A stretch of DNA of 64,000 nt from assembly GCF_034190915.1 (NCBI RefSeq), contig NW_026947492.1, positions 14,514,001 to 14,578,000 on the forward strand, in the 5' to 3' direction. This stretch comes from Cavia porcellus (taxonomy: Eukaryota > Chordata > Mammalia > Rodentia > Caviidae). Under the pieces are notes generated by a model. That model saw nothing but the letters and a program-made list of their open reading frames with translations, did no database searches and was not told where the DNA came from. Made by a program: the position numbers and the translations under genes. How positions within the stretch are numbered: the stretch's first letter is position 1; every line of letters starts with the position of its first letter. Below, one piece after another: positions 23,546 through 35,964 of this stretch.

Positions 23546-23699
23546 TTATGTTAGAAAATACACATTATCAGTCGAAGACGCACACTGATGTCTTGGTTGT
23601 TTTAAAATATTCCGGAAAGGAAACATATCATTTTAAGTGTTTTGGGATGAGGTGGCTGAGATTTGCTTAGAGTGTTCCTGAAAACATTTGAAGACTACA

Positions 23700-23815
23700 T
23701 GAGCAATTCGATAAAATATTAATTGTAATTATTGATGCTGGGTGGTGGGTACAAGGAGTTTATTGTCTTGCACCATTTTTATGTAAGTGTGGAAAATTCC
23801 AGAAGGTTGAAGAGA
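23700..23815 (+). mobile_element. L1M-type 3'-end fragment
   Basis: GATGCTGGGTGGTGGGTACA, AGGAGTTTATTGTCTTGCAC and GTGTGGAAAATTCCAGAAGG resemble the 3' end text of old L1M elements (-GCTGGGTGATGGGTACATGG- through -TTTGAAATTTTCC-). Confidence 0.5.
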
Positions 23816-24522
23816 TAGGCCCTGAATGTCTCCCCTTGCCTTTGACAGCTACTGGAAACCCTTTCAGGGTGGAGACTGGGCCACTGGGGCTAGCAGGAGG
23901 ACAGGGCTGCTGAGGCCCCACTGTCACAGGCTGGAGCCCAGTGATTGTGGAGGGCATGTGTGAGGTCTAGAAGGTTCTGTGTGAGCATGTTTGTTCAGGG
24001 CCCTGGATGACGTCCCCTAGCAGCCTGTATCCCATCGCTGGAAGGTCAGCAGTAGCCAGATGATCTCATGCCACCCCTGGTGTTTTTCATTCACGTCACT
24101 GTCCCACCTGTGTTGCAGGCCAATCTCTCTCGACACCCAGACATGCCTGCCCTAAGCCAGCCCCCCACATGTAGCTGGTTTCTCACTGTTGCCCACACTG
24201 TGTGCAATGGCACATCAGAGCTCATCTATTGTGATACGAATGTCACAGAGCACCCTCTGTCCACCTGTGTGTGTCCCTGTGGCCTTCCCCTCCTTTGTGG
24301 TGCGGCTATCATTACATCTACCCCTCGCTGTTCTGCAGGAGACCACAGTCAGCCGTGACCTCCACAGTGGAAGAAGTCTACTGTGGCTAGTTCCTAGTTC
24401 AGTTGACCTTTTTATTCCCACACTAAAGGTTCTGGTACCCAGCTCTGCACTTAGGCTACTGCGTTCCTTTCTCGTCTTCCTGGGGTCTTACCTTTCAAGT
24501 ACACAGTGAAGAGTCCTCGTTC
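23816..24522. other. single-copy DNA, nothing recognised
   Basis: Short overlapping frames at 24068-24509 on both strands without domains. No repeat could be assigned. Confidence 0.4.
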
Positions 24523-24647
24523 ATTTTTTTTTCAGGCGGGGTTGCTGTGTTACCCAGGCTGCCTTTGAACTCCCAGGCTTTGGCAATTCTTCTGTCTTAG
24601 CCTCCCAAGTAGCTGGGACTACAGCCCTGTGCCCTCCTGCCTGGCTT
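24523..24647 (-). mobile_element. B1/Alu-like SINE, reverse
   Basis: A T run is followed by GGGGTTGCTGTGTTACCCAG, GCTGCCTTTGAACTCCCAGG and AGCCTCCCAAGTAGCTGGGA. This is a reverse 7SL-derived monomer. The AAGTAGCTGGGACTACAG segment is unusually Alu-like compared with the other B1 copies here. Confidence 0.8.
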
Positions 24648-25704
24648 AATGGAGAGTCCTTAGTTCCAAGGACATATGTCTATCTGCATGCCCTGGACAT
24701 TAGATACCCAAATAACTAGGAATCTGCTTTCCCAAACAGTAACCCCACCCCTAAAATAACTAAGGAGCAGCCACTGTAGGAGTGTGGAGTGTGGACAGAC
24801 TTGTGACACGCTCGCTGAGTGTCCATATACATACATGAGGCCTTACCACGCACCCAAAGGAACCTGGGGTGCACATAGCAGGTGGGCAGACCACACAGGC
24901 AGAGAGAGAGGTCAGGGGCTTAATGCTGCTGGCTCTTCCCGATGTTGCTTCTGGCACTGAAAGCCAAAGAGGCTGAGCGTTCTTACCAAGCCATTCTGAA
25001 GGTGGAGGCTGAGACATATTTCATTCACCAGGTGGTTCGCTTGATGATTGCTTTTAACCACTGAGATACAGGGCAGTGGTAGTGAACCTGTGGCACGTAC
25101 GCCACAGCGGGCTGTTTGTATTGCTGAAAGTTCTAGAAGTCTCCCTCTCGCTGATAAAGAGTGTGTGGGGCTACCTGCACACTCCTGCTCAGGCCCCGTA
25201 CATTTTAGGGATTCTCTTTTCTACCTGAGACTTAGGAATCTTGTTCTAGGCTAGACATCGCCTCTCCGTAGGAAAGGCTTGTGTTCTCCCATGGTATTTC
25301 CTGCAGCTTATGAAATACAACGTGTAAAGTCCTGTCGTAACACCGCTTGTTTCCTGTGTTTATAGTGAGGTGAAGTCATGGTTTGTCTTTCCATCTTCCC
25401 GGCAAGACCAGTTACATAAGCTCACAGGCTCCGATAAGCCAGCCTCGCATGAGGGACACTGGTGTGCACCAGGAGCTTCACCATGACGGATTCCTCGGAA
25501 ACTTCCTGTGCTCTCCAGAACGTTCTGGCACAGGACTGGACTCTGTTCAATACATACTCACTGTAATAGCCAAAAAGTTGAACTGGTTTTTTTTTAAGTT
25601 ATGTTTCCACAAAGTGACTCCTGCTGTTCGAATAGTGACAGAATCCCACCTCTCTTCCTCCTTCCAGGGACATGTTTTAATCTCTCAGTGAGATGCATTG
25701 AAAT
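24648..25704. other. single-copy DNA, nothing recognised
   Basis: No repeat or gene recognised. ORFs of 68 to 102 codons lack domains. Confidence 0.4.
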
Positions 25705-25897
25705 TCCTGGCGGCAGCCGACACACACCTGTAATCCCAACACTCTGGGCGGCTGAGGCAGGAGAAATGCAGGTTCACTCTGGGCAATCCATCGACTTAGT
25801 GAGACCCTGTCTCAAAATTTAAAAATGAATAAAAGGCACTGAGAATGTAGCTCAGTGCAAAGGCTCTAGTTCAATTCCTGGTATTACCAAAAAGAGA
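25705..25897 (+). mobile_element. B1-dID composite SINE
   Basis: B1 part: CACACACCTGTAATCCCAAC, GGCTGAGGCAGGAGAAATGC, GAGACCCTGTCTCAAAATTT. dID part: CACTGAGAATGTAGCTCAGT, GCAAAGGCTCTAGTTCAATT, CCTGGTATTACC. Confidence 0.85.
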
Positions 25898-28080
25898 AAA
25901 ACACAAGAAACACATTCTTTTATTATTATGGTACCTTCATCAACATGCACACAATAATCCAACAGAATGGTTTTGAAGATCTTTTGGAGTCTGAGAGCAA
26001 AAGTTATGTGCCTGGGCTTGATTTCTTCAAAGACCCAAAGCTCCCGTGATAAATAGAAGAGGCAAAAAGAGTGACCTTAGGGGGTGAAGACCAAGGGAGG
26101 TGAACACAGAGGTGGCTTCATGCTCAGCAAAAAAGTGTGCTCCTCCTTGGCAGATTAACCTCACAACTTCCCGTTTGCTCCATCTCAAACCCCAATTAAA
26201 TTTTAATTCAGATGCTAAGTGCTCTCTTTCAGCTCCATTATTTCTGGAGCTCTCCCTGGTGCCTAGTTTAATAAATGCTTCAGGGAAGGATGTCTGGCAG
26301 CGACTGGATGAGAGTATTGACTTTGGGAAGGGAGCCTTAACATCAACAAGGACGTCAATGCTAAGTCACTAGAAACAAATCCCTGCCATCCAGCGTGCTT
26401 GTTTATGTGGTGTCAGTACCTTGCACCTGAGTTCGGCCTCTGTCCAGGTTTTCCCTTGGCAAGTCCTGCAGCTCAGTGCATTCGCTTGGCATCTCAATGG
26501 ACGTTGACAGACAAAATCGACTTCCCACCATCCTCCTCCATTTGGAAGTACGTTCATTCCTCCATTAATTCCACAAACTCAGATTGAATAGTCCTGGAGT
26601 CCGGGCCTTCCAAGCACTCATGAATGTGTCCACAGATTAGACTAGTAATGACTGACTATGGGATACAAGAATTAGAAATAGGACTGTGCATTCAGAAGTG
26701 ATATCTTGCTGCCTACGAGAACTGGATAAGTTACTTTAGACAGGTGACATTTGATACGGATCTTTAGTGAATCACAGGAGAAGGGACAGCTGAATTGGAC
26801 AGTGGAAATACATCTTTCTCAATATTTGTACTTTAAAAGCTTTAGATTTACATGAGCATGGAGAGAGGGCCGGTGGCCTGGCAGTCAGCTGGAGCTTTGT
26901 CAACAGCTACAGGGAAGAGAGAAAATTGCAAAGGACTCGTTATGACTGGGCAAGAAGAAGGTGATTTTCTTGGGTAGATGGGGGTTTCAAAGGGAGAGAA
27001 ACAGGCTCCATCGCTGTCCCGCTGTGCTCTGACCTGAACTTGTTCTGTCTTGGCAATGATCACAGATTTACTAGTCATTGATGGCTTCCAGTGTGCCCCC
27101 GGGGTGGGAACCAGTTGCTCAGAAAGGTCTGTAGGGACAGTTTTTAGCACACTGTTCATCTGTCTCAGCTCAGCATCCCGGAGACGTAGCTTGCTTCATA
27201 TTCAAAACTCTCTGCTACCACAGCCTTGATTCACCTCTTGAAATAACTCCTCATCACTGGATGAGTATTTTAAGATGTAGTTTTCATCAAGAAGCTTCTA
27301 TCAAAGCAATTCCCGTAGAGGGAATAATCATTCCCTCTCATCAGACACGCTTGTCTTAGAGAATTAGGATGGGTTCAGTTCTCACTTTTTTAGCCCTGTC
27401 ATAAATAAACAAACAAACAAAATAAAATCCTCTGAGATAAATGATCTCCATCTGTGTCACAAAATTACCCTCTGCATTTTCAAATCTCTCTCTTTTGGGT
27501 CAGCATTTCTCGTTATGGTTTTCCTTTTCCTAGTTTTTTGGGTTTTTCTAACTTCCTGTTTCTTAGCAAACTTTATCTAAACTCATTTTGTTTTAAGTCA
27601 TTCAAGATTGAACTTTTACCCTTTTTTGGAGGCCAAGATTTTTTTCTGTACCTTTTTATTCACTGTAAACACTAAGGTCACAGTTATTTCAAATCTTTTG
27701 ACAACCATCAATTATGTACACTTAAAAGGTTGGACACATTACCAGCAAAATGACATTGGAGCAGTCACATGGATAATAGACAGTAGCCCATATATCTTTG
27801 TTTGTTTATTTGTCCTCGGAATGTATTATTTTTAGCACACTAAACTGCTCCATTTGCAAATAGTTTGCATATGATAAATGCACACCAAAAATAACAGTGG
27901 ATAGCTCAGCAACATGTGGAGAGCAGAAAATCTGTACAGTGTATCTCTTCCTTAACAAGAATAGCTTGTCACAAAGAGACAGGCTGAACGTACAATCTGC
28001 CAGTTAAGGGAGGAAATGAAAAGCTACACAGAAGAGCTGATCCATCAACGTCACTCTACAGACTTAGACTTCATTGCTTT
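25898..28080. other. single-copy DNA, no gene seen
   Basis: No SINE or LTR recognised. The minus-strand frame at 26848-27159 (103 codons) is the longest and has no identifiable domain. AAACAAACAAACAAA at about 27408-27421 is a short tetranucleotide run. An AT-rich segment with TTTGCAAATAGTTTGCATAT near 27855-27875 carries octamer-like text. Confidence 0.4.
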
Positions 28081-28084
28081 AGTT

Positions 28085-28560
28085 GTTCAACATTTATTGA
28101 GCCTCTAAGACATGATAAGTGCCAGAGATTCAAGAAAGCGAAAGACGTTGTCCTGTCTTCTATGAAACCAGTTAAGGAAAATGAACCTGACAAACAGACC
28201 TGAGGGTCTCTGATAGGAGCAGCTAATTCTACTGTATTTCAGAGAGGAATATGTGATATTGATACAGAAAAGCACAGATGAGGAAGGGAAAGCTCAGGAT
28301 TGGGGAAATATAGACTTGTGGGGAAATGACGGGGTCCAGCACACCCAAATGGGCTCGGGCACCATCAATGAGCACATTGAATACCATGCGAAAGGGACTT
28401 TAGCCTGAAGATCATAAGAAGTCCTTAAAGATGCAGTAGAAGTAATGTGATTAAATCTAAGTTCAACAATAATAACTGATAGCAATGTGGACAGAATGTA
28501 AGAGGGAAGGAAAGACGGGAACCGGAGCAGAGCTGCCAGACGAAAGATGGAGATATTCCG
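28085..28560 (-). mobile_element. L2 LINE, reverse
   Basis: Opens with the L2 3' terminus in reverse (CAACATTTATTGAGCCTCTA). It continues through ATAAGTGCCAGAGATTCAAG, GGGACTTTAGCCTGAAGATC and AATGTGATTAAATCTAAGTT, which follow the reverse-complement L2 3' UTR and ORF text in order. Very old, no coding capacity. Confidence 0.6.
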
Positions 28561-29049
28561 GTGCCAGGCAGTGGGGCACCTGTGGGGCAGAGGGGTGTGG
28601 CTCAGTTCTCCACTTAGAACACTTAGTGCCCTGTAGAGGAATGGCGTGAAGCTGATGAGGTCAAGAACACTGTCTAAGTTCTGGTTATTTCACCACCGCA
28701 GCCATCAGGTACAAACATCTGCTGACTCTCAGTGTCTATCTCCATAAGAAATGTGCAATTCATCCCTAGCGAGTTTTCAGAATACAACCTCATGCTACAA
28801 CCCAGTGCTGTTCGGTCTGAGGTTTTTGTCATGTGCAAGATCTGGACTCTCTCCTCTTTAATCCAATAAGCACCACTAGCTTCATCCTGGAAGACAACGC
28901 ATGTGAAATGAAGAGCTGATCTTTTAAGATAATGGAGGAGAAAGACAGATAAACACTGAACACGCAGGCAGAATGGAAACACAAGGACCACGGACTGTCA
29001 AAGGCTAGAGAGAACCCAGGGAGGTTTCACAATGAAGTACTTGAGTGAG

Positions 29050-30060
29050 GCTGTTCCGTGCCAGTGCCCCATTCTAGCTTGGCACTGAAAATAAGTCTCA
29101 TTGGTACACACAATGAGGATGAAGGTGAAAGTTAAGCAAGTAACTAATTGTAAGCATAGTGGATGCTGGGGAAGAGACGCACGGGGATCCTGAGACAGCC
29201 TAACTGGGAAATTAATGTGAAGACTCAGAACGCAGCCGAGGAGATTTAAGCTGAGCCAGGTAAAGTGGGTAGAGGAAGAGTGTTCCTAAAGAGAGGACTG
29301 CACGGTCACTTGTTCAGTGTAAGGAAAGTGGCCTGTTCAAGAAACGGAAAGAGAGCTAATGTAGTTGGAGGACACAGAAAAGGGGGAGTAGCTACAGAAG
29401 TGCAGGGGGAGCCAGAAAGTAGATGATACAGACATGTTAGCCATGTCAGAGCTCCGGAGGTTTATTCTGGGGGAAAGAGAGAGCTCCACTGTGTATGCAG
29501 CAGGAAAGGGTGTGGTCATTGCCTAGCTGGGGAACAAATTGAAAAGGACAAAACTGAGAGCCGGGACCTGTCAGGAAACATTGGGACCATCAGTGAGAGG
29601 TGAGCGTGGATCAGCACAGAGACAACAGAACCTTGTCTGGGAAACTGAGGTGCAGTGTGGACAGGGCTTGGTGCATGATAGATGTAAGGGAAGGGAAGGA
29701 TGGACCCAGGTTTTACCTTGATGGATGGCATGCCATCAACCAGGACAATCAGGAGAGAGAGCACTTGGGAGGGAAAAGGACAAGTGTAGGTCTTGTACTG
29801 TGAGGTATATAGTGCAAGCAAAATACTTAGGTGGAGATGTCCAGTAAGGAGCAGGTGATGGAAACCTAATGTCTGAGAGAAAGAAACTCCACAGGACGTA
29901 AATATGGAGATGTCGTCAGGGCACGGAAAGAAAGATGGACAAGTGCCTGGGAATGCCAGCAATTAAGGGGCCTGTGGAGAAGGTGTGTGTCTCAGTGGAA
30001 TCGGAGAAGGAACAGTTAGCAGACGAAAATTCAAAACACACAAGGGCAGGGCAAAGTGGA
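29050..30060 (-). mobile_element. L2 LINE, reverse (second block)
   Basis: The purine-rich block follows reverse L2 text. GAAGAGTGTTCCTAAAGAGA near 29275 corresponds to -GGGAAGAGCATTCCAGGCAG-. GGACCCAGGTTTTACCTTGA near 29703 corresponds to -GACTCCAAGGTTTTTGGC-. GGTGGAGATGTCCAGTAAGG near 29831 fits farther in. It may be a separate copy from 28085-28560 or the same copy interrupted. The long purine bias produces open frames (for example minus 29516-29962) that I do not consider genes. Confidence 0.6.
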
Positions 30061-30590
30061 GCGCCAAGGACCGTCATACGGAGAGGTGCTGCTGGGAGGT
30101 TAGGGGAGCGTTCAGTGACACTCTGTGCTCCTCAGGTAGAGGGGTGCTCTGAATTCTGCATTTTACCCAGTGATCTTCAGCTATTTAGTATTTTATGCTG
30201 TGACATCTATAAGTCAGGATGATTTTACCGTATGCAGATCAGCATCTAAACACTCAGTAAGTGTTAACCAATGTTATCCAGTGACTGCTGGGGAGTTTAG
30301 GGGAGGCAGTGTCAGTGAAGTGTTGGATTGGAGTCATTTAGCCCGAGGGAAAAGGAGGCTGAGGATTTGGGTGAGCGATTATGTGCCAAGGAGAAATTCT
30401 CAGGAAGGAAGAGAGAAGATACAAAAGAATGTTCTCAGTGGGAATAAAGCAAAATGTCACCAAAGGACAGGAAGGGCCAAGGGGCCTTAGATGTGAGATT
30501 ACGCTGACCAGCAAGGGCCACGGCAAGTGTACTGGTCTGAAAGAGGAAAACCTAAAGTAGGAGATGCACGTCACAAGAATGTGACATTAG
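30061..30590. other. single-copy or very old repeat DNA
   Basis: Possibly the continuation of the reverse L2, but too diverged to call. The 106-codon plus frame at 30170-30490 has no recognisable domain. Confidence 0.3.
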
Positions 30591-30806
30591 AGCCGGGCGT
30601 GGTGGTGCACGCCTGTAATCCTGGCCCTCAGGAGGCTGAGGCTGGAGGATCCTGCAAATTGAGGCTAGCCTGGGCTACAAAATGAGTTCAAAGCCAACCA
30701 GCCTGTGCTGCATAGTGAAACTGTCTCAAAAAGACCAAGAAAAAAGGAAGAAGAACAAAGCTATATGGCTCAGTGCAAAGACCCTGAGTTCAGTCCCCTA
30801 AAACAT
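30591..30806 (+). mobile_element. B1-dID composite SINE
   Basis: Well preserved B1 start AGCCGGGCGTGGTGGTGCAC, GCCTGTAATCCTGGCCCTCA, GGAGGCTGAGGCTGGAGG. The B1 part carries a longer middle (GCCTGGGCTACAAAATGAGT). After an A-rich linker the dID part reads GCTATATGGCTCAGTGCAAA, GACCCTGAGTTCAGTCCCC. Confidence 0.85.
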
Positions 30807-31036
30807 ATGTACACAAAGCCATTTGGCCCAGCTGGGATCACGCACCTGTCAAAATTCAATTTCGCCATCATAAAATGGGCGTGATGTGTTTATCCCTGAG
30901 ATTAAATTTTACATGAGTACCCTTTCCTTTTCCCCTCCCCTCTACTCTCCTCTGATCTTCAAGACATATAAATGGTTTCCTAATTTGCCTATATTAAGGG
31001 AACACAACAATCTGTCTTTCAAAAACTTTCCTTTCC

Positions 31037-31182
31037 GTCAGATGTGATGATATACATTTGTAATCCCCAGCAATTGGAAGGCTGAAGCAGGAGGATCACA
31101 GTGAGTTTGAGGCCAGCCTGGGCTACAGAGCAAGTAGAGACTAGGCTGAACTTCATAGTAAGACTCTATCTCCAAAAACAAA
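31037..31182 (+). mobile_element. B1 SINE
   Basis: GTCAGATGTGATGATATACA, GGCTGAAGCAGGAGGATCAC, GAGGCCAGCCTGGGCTACAG, ending CTATCTCCAAAAACAA. Diverged single B1. Confidence 0.8.
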
Positions 31183-32275
31183 TGCTCATGGAAAAAAATT
31201 TTCCTTTTAAACACAGAAGTAAATTTTCATCTCTGCTCAGTCCCTGATTTGGTAAATGGACATAGCTTATCCTCCATGTGCCATATTGACTTCATTCTAA
31301 AGGTTTTTGTATTTGGGGCTGGGAGTCCTCCTCCCTTACAAAATTGTCACATTCTCATTAAACTCTTAAGGCATTTGCTTGCAAAAAAGATAGTACATCT
31401 TTCCTGGAGAGGTAGCATAATCCTAAAGCTGTTCCCCTAATGTCTTCTCTCATGCTGTCTGCCATGATAGCCGATTTGATTAAATTCATTTCCGCCCCAG
31501 AAACATGGTATCTGAGAAAGCTGTAAGGAGAGTTATATTTCTGTAAAGCCATATGCTCCATACATTCTGACATTTGCACAGATGCTGCTCGATTCCTTTT
31601 TGTTTTATTCCTTTGATAAATATTTATTGAGTGTCTGCTGGGTGCCTGGCATCTTTGGGGCACAGAGAAATGGTATTCCGTTCTGCACTCTGAGTGTTCC
31701 CGTACATAGTGACAGAGCAGGTCCTCAAAGACACAATTTTAGTAAATTGCAGTTGGTTTGGATAGGAGCTATCACTTGACTTTAAAGTGGGTTTGGAGGT
31801 CAGAAGAAAATTCAGTAAATCTTTCATGTGAACCGAATCTTGGGGTATGAATTGGATTCTGTCACAAGAGGAAAAGGCAGTGGGCCTTCCTGACATATCT
31901 CCTGATGAGACAACGTGTACTTCACAGAGAACAGCTGGCTCCGGAGAAGGGTGCATAGTTCGCTGACCCAGGATTAGGGTTCAGGCAGCTGTTCACTAAG
32001 GGAGCTCAGCAGTCTCTTCCTGGGATGCCCATGTTTACCACAGTCTGCCGATGCCCCAGTCCCTTGTATCAAGTGGTAGCCTTAGCAAATAACCTCCCAC
32101 TTAGTAAAACTCCTCTTTGGGTCATGTATATTTCCTAAAGCAATGTCAAAGCAACATAAATAACTGTGATATTCTTGGGAATAATGAGAAGGAAGAAGTT
32201 TACAGGTGTTCCATGTGGATGCAGTTTTTTCAAATGTTTCTCATCTGCATGTGGCTGAGGGAGGTGCCGAAGTGA
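31183..32275. other. mostly single-copy DNA with an L2 scrap
   Basis: Near 31615-31680 the text GATAAATATTTATTGAGTGT, CTGCTGGGTGCCTGGCATC reads as a reverse L2 3' end. The rest holds no recognised repeat or gene. Confidence 0.45.
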
Positions 32276-32329
32276 ACCCACGGATACAGAGCTCCACTGC
32301 ACCACCATATGCAATGCTGAGTACTTTGC

Positions 32330-32500
32330 AGCTTAGTTCTCTGTATTTCTAAAACATCTACTAAAAATTAGGGCGACTATTATTCTCAATTTACACGGGA
32401 TGTAACTGAGGCTTAGAGAGGCAGAATAGCTTGCCTTGGTCATACAGTGACAAGCTAGGGCTTGAATATATGATGCCTTTTTCTCCACAATGTGTGCTTG
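32330..32500 (-). mobile_element. MIR SINE, reverse
   Basis: TAACTGAGGCTTAGAGAGGC, AGAATAGCTTGCCTTGGTCA and TACAGTGACAAGCTAGGGCT are the reverse MIR core (-GAGGAAACTGAGGC- through -GTCACACAGCTAGTAAG-). Confidence 0.75.
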
Positions 32501-32534
32501 AAACCCACCCTAACTCGGCCAGCAGCACAGATCT

Positions 32535-32581
32535 GAGGAGGGGGAGAGGAGGAGGGGGAGGATGGGGGAGGAGGAGGAGCA
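32535..32581. repeat. GGA-rich simple repeat
   Basis: Purine tract of GAGGGGGAGAGGAGGAGGGG type, ending GGAGGAGGAGGAGC. Long G blocks separated by A could allow G-quadruplex formation. Confidence 0.85.
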
Positions 32582-32712
32582 AGTTACCAGCAGGTAAATT
32601 GAGGCCAACTTCAAGTGTACAGGATAAGATGGAGTTGGTGTAGACAAATGTCTTTGTTTATTTTTTATAAATTTTTCTTTTCTTTTTTGTGTTTTTGTGT
32701 TTGTTTTGCATT

Positions 32713-32856
32713 GTTTTTGAGACACAGTCTCACTATTTAGTTCAGAATGGCTTTGAACTCACCACGTAGCCTACGCTGGCATCAAACTTACGGAGATCCT
32801 CCTGCATCAGCATCACAAGTGATGGGATTACAGGCACATGCCATTATGCCTAGGCA
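32713..32856 (-). mobile_element. B1 SINE, reverse
   Basis: TTTTTGAGACACAGTCTCAC, GGCTTTGAACTCACCACGTA, GGAGATCCTCCTGCATCAGC, GTGATGGGATTACAGGCACA, preceded by a GTTTTTGTGTTTG-rich leader. Confidence 0.85.
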
Positions 32857-35285
32857 TATTTTTATAAAAAATTTATTGAACCTTTTTTATAGTTTGCTGA
32901 AGTCCTACATAAGTGGGAGATAGTTAATGTATAAATAAGGGAGGGATGATTGGTAATTTAACACTTTAAAAAATTGTTCTTAAAAAATTTGATTCTTGCT
33001 GACTTCAAAATCATCTTTACATATAAATAAATTTCAGTCATCAAAATAAACCCCAATAATGTAACAACAAAATTATTGCCTCTTTTCATGTTAAAAAGAG
33101 ATAAACTTTATTTTCCATTTAAAAAGGAAGGACTTCAAGTGCTGGAGAAGTGATGGAGGCTGCTAGGGGTGGTAGGAAGCATTAACACACACTTAGGTGG
33201 CAGTAGGGTCCTGGTGACAGCTGCCTGGGAACTTTTGGCAGTTTTTGGCAGGGGCTAAGGAGCTAGAAGCCTTTGGGGAAGCTGCTTGTCTGGGCTCTGT
33301 TGTCCCAGTGACACAGAATGTATGGCATAGGGATGGCATATGGAGAGAAATATTTGAACTCCCAACCTGCTAGATGTCGAAACACCAAGTACATCTTCTC
33401 TATAAACAAGGAATAAATTCTACAAACAATGGAGGAAGAATTTATGGAGAGAAAGCAAGCTTTTACCTAAGAGGGTCAGAGCGGCCCCTGAAAGTAGATT
33501 GCCAGCCTCAGCTTCTCAAGGGTGTTTTATTGAGCAAAACCATGAGGTGAGGGGTTCAGAGTGGGACAGAGCTACAGTGTGCTAATAAGATCACAAGTGT
33601 AGTCACTCAGGTAGACTGAAGTCATAAGGTGGGTGTGAGATGGGGCAAAATCATGGAGAACAAGTAACATTACACAGCCCAGGTCACTTCTCACAGTCCG
33701 GGGTGCATCACCAGTTTGATATTAATCCTGTATTTAAAGATTTGGGGGGATCGTTTTGTTTTAACATTGTCTTAAAAAAAGTAAGAACTTCAGGCTGGCT
33801 TTAACCTAGCTAAGGTCTAGAGTCGTGGTGTGATTCTGACTTCGGCAGGGATTAACACAGAATAAAATATATTCAGTTCACATAGCATGGTTTCATGTTC
33901 TGTTTTCTCTGCAAGAACAAATTGTAAAATTTCTCAACTCAATTCTAGTGCAAATATATTCATGAAGTGTTTTGGAAAAAAAAAAACCTAAATGAAAAAA
34001 TATACAATTGCCGACAACAGCACTCTTGTGCTGGATATGTACCGATAAATGGACTTTGGATGCTTGTCAGAATTCGGCTGTGGTCACATCTAGAGGTCGC
34101 ATCTGCTTCATTTCAAAGTCCTCACTGTAAACTCCACGTCAGTTCATGGGGTGGTTTTCTGACCTCCCACCCCGCGGGACCTGCGGAAGTCACTGGATAG
34201 TGTGAATTTAAAATCTTCAGTTGGCAATGAATTGCAAAGCTGGGGATTCTTACCAGAAAGGCTCAGACCCACAGCAAGGAGTCCAGCCACGCCTTCCTCT
34301 TCTTCCCTCCTGTGAGGCCCCAGAACCTTGAACTCTTTGAACGTGGGTGAGCAGGCTGGCCCCTGGGCCACTTTTGGGATCTGCAGCCCTGTTTCTCCCA
34401 CCCATTCTCCCTCCCATAGTCCACTCCGGGACATTTTGCTGACTGATGGAAGCACCCTTGAGCACCCAATTTATGCAGACCAGCTCCCCCCACCGCAGAG
34501 GACTCTGTTCCCTTCTCTGCCTCTGTCCAGAAGTCGGGCCACCTCTACCTCACCAGAGTTGGGGATTGAGTCTCGCTGGTGGAGCAGCGTCCTGAGGACA
34601 TACCCCACCCCCAGCAAAACCTGCAGTGGCCACTGGTCCTCTGGGCCCCAAGGTCATCCTGGGCATCTATTTCCTGCTGCAGACCAATGTGAGACTCCAT
34701 GGTCAGTGTCTGCTTTGGGGAGCCTTCTATTCTGGAAGGGTCTGTCAGAGAGACTTTTAAGGAAAGGGTGGGACTTGCAGAAAAGAGAAGCAAAAACAGC
34801 CAAGGAGAAGAACAAGAAAGTCCCTAAGTGGAGGAGTCTCTGGTTTGGGACCTGCAGATCTCCAAGAAAGGAAATTCCAGGGTTTCCCCTGAGGCCAGCC
34901 CATCCCTTTTCCTGTGACCTCTGGTGTCCACTTTACAGTCTTGGCTGCTCAACAGGAGAGCCCTGGAAGGAAGAGGCCCCTGAAAGAGATCACACTTGGG
35001 CAGTGGAAGTGCCTGCTTAGCAGAAAGTTCGATCAGGTCTCAGTTTTTCAGGCCCTCTTGTTTCCGTCCAGCACCTACAGGATGTCACTAGACCTCTAGG
35101 CAGAGGACACCACCACCCCCCGCTCCAGAAACCCCTAGAGGGGAGCACAGCACAGCCTCAGAGTGTGAAGGCCTGAGCCTTTCACAAGCGCGTTGCTCAG
35201 GGAAAAGCTTTGAGATTTTATTTTTTGTTTTTGTTTCTTTGGGTTTTTTTGTGTCGAATTTTGGTTTGTTTTGTGTTGTTGTTTT
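32857..35285. other. single-copy DNA, no gene seen
   Basis: AT-rich to about 34000, then more GC-rich. The longest frame (34328-35020, 230 codons) begins at TTG, contains no ATG anywhere, and is overlapped by antisense frames; it shows only P/S-rich low-complexity text. I do not call it a gene. Confidence 0.45.
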
Positions 35286-35445
35286 GGTGGTACTACCCAG
35301 TACAATGAGCTACATCTCCATCCCCATTTATTTTTTAGTGATCTTGCTAAGTAACTAAAGTGCCCAGGCTGTGAACTTGTGATCCTCCTGCCTCAGTCTC
35401 TCCAGAGTGCTGGGATTACATGGAGTACACAGTCATATGTGGCTT
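35286..35445 (-). mobile_element. B1-dID composite SINE, reverse
   Basis: GGTGGTACTACCCAGTACAA and TGAGCTACATCTCCATCCCC form the short reverse ID. TAACTAAAGTGCCCAGGCTG, TCCTCCTGCCTCAGTCTCTC and AGAGTGCTGGGATTACATGG form the reverse B1. A T/G-rich leader (35220-35285) precedes it. Confidence 0.8.
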
Positions 35446-35497
35446 GGGAAGGAGTCTTCAAGCATAGGAGGGTGAGGGAAACAGAGGCTGGCGGGGG

Positions 35498-35533
35498 GAG
35501 AGAGCCAGAGAGAGAGAAAGAGAGAGACAGAAC
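35498..35533. repeat. GA-rich simple repeat
   Basis: AGAGAGCCAGAGAGAGAGAA, AGAGAGAGACAG: short imperfect (GA)n. Confidence 0.85.
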
Positions 35534-35698
35534 TTCTAGAACTGTCACTTACCTCTAGAAATGTCATCCTACTGGGCTTCCCCTCAGTCTCTGTCTGTAG
35601 GTTGTAGAAATCAGTTCTGAGCCACCTTGGACAATTAAGTATGCAGAGATGTCAGACCTCTTACCTCTTGAACTCTAGCCAGGTCAGATCTACCTTGA

Positions 35699-35742
35699 GT
35701 GTGTGGTGGGGGTGTGCGCGCGTGTGTACAGTGTTGTGTGTG
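35699..35742. repeat. GT-rich simple repeat
   Basis: GTGTGGTGGGGGTGTGCGCG and CGTGTGTACAGTGTTGTGTG: imperfect (GT)n with a CGCGCG core. Confidence 0.8.
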
Positions 35743-35964
35743 CACTGAGGGTGAGCTGGGCCTTCCCAGGCTGTGCTGGAGCCTCCTGGCAGCGCTGTTC
35801 TCTTTTAAGTCCTCCGTCCTCTCTGTCCTCCATCGGTCTTGCTCTGGCTGCGCTGGTGCAAATGTCTGGCGGTCCTAGGTGTACCCTGAGTTCAGAATGG
35901 GGCTGGGACACACGGACAGTGACCGTCTTGAAAGTAGAGGGTTGGGCTACCCCAGTCTGTCTCT

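Noticed and set aside
29516..29962. 148-codon minus-strand frame
   Set aside because: Lies within the reverse L2 block; the frame is a remnant or by-product of the purine bias, with no intact reverse-transcriptase motif.
34328..35020. 230-codon open frame on the plus strand, the longest in the window
   Set aside because: It begins at TTG and has no ATG anywhere, is overlapped by antisense frames, and shows only Pro/Ser-rich low-complexity text with no recognisable domain or splice context.
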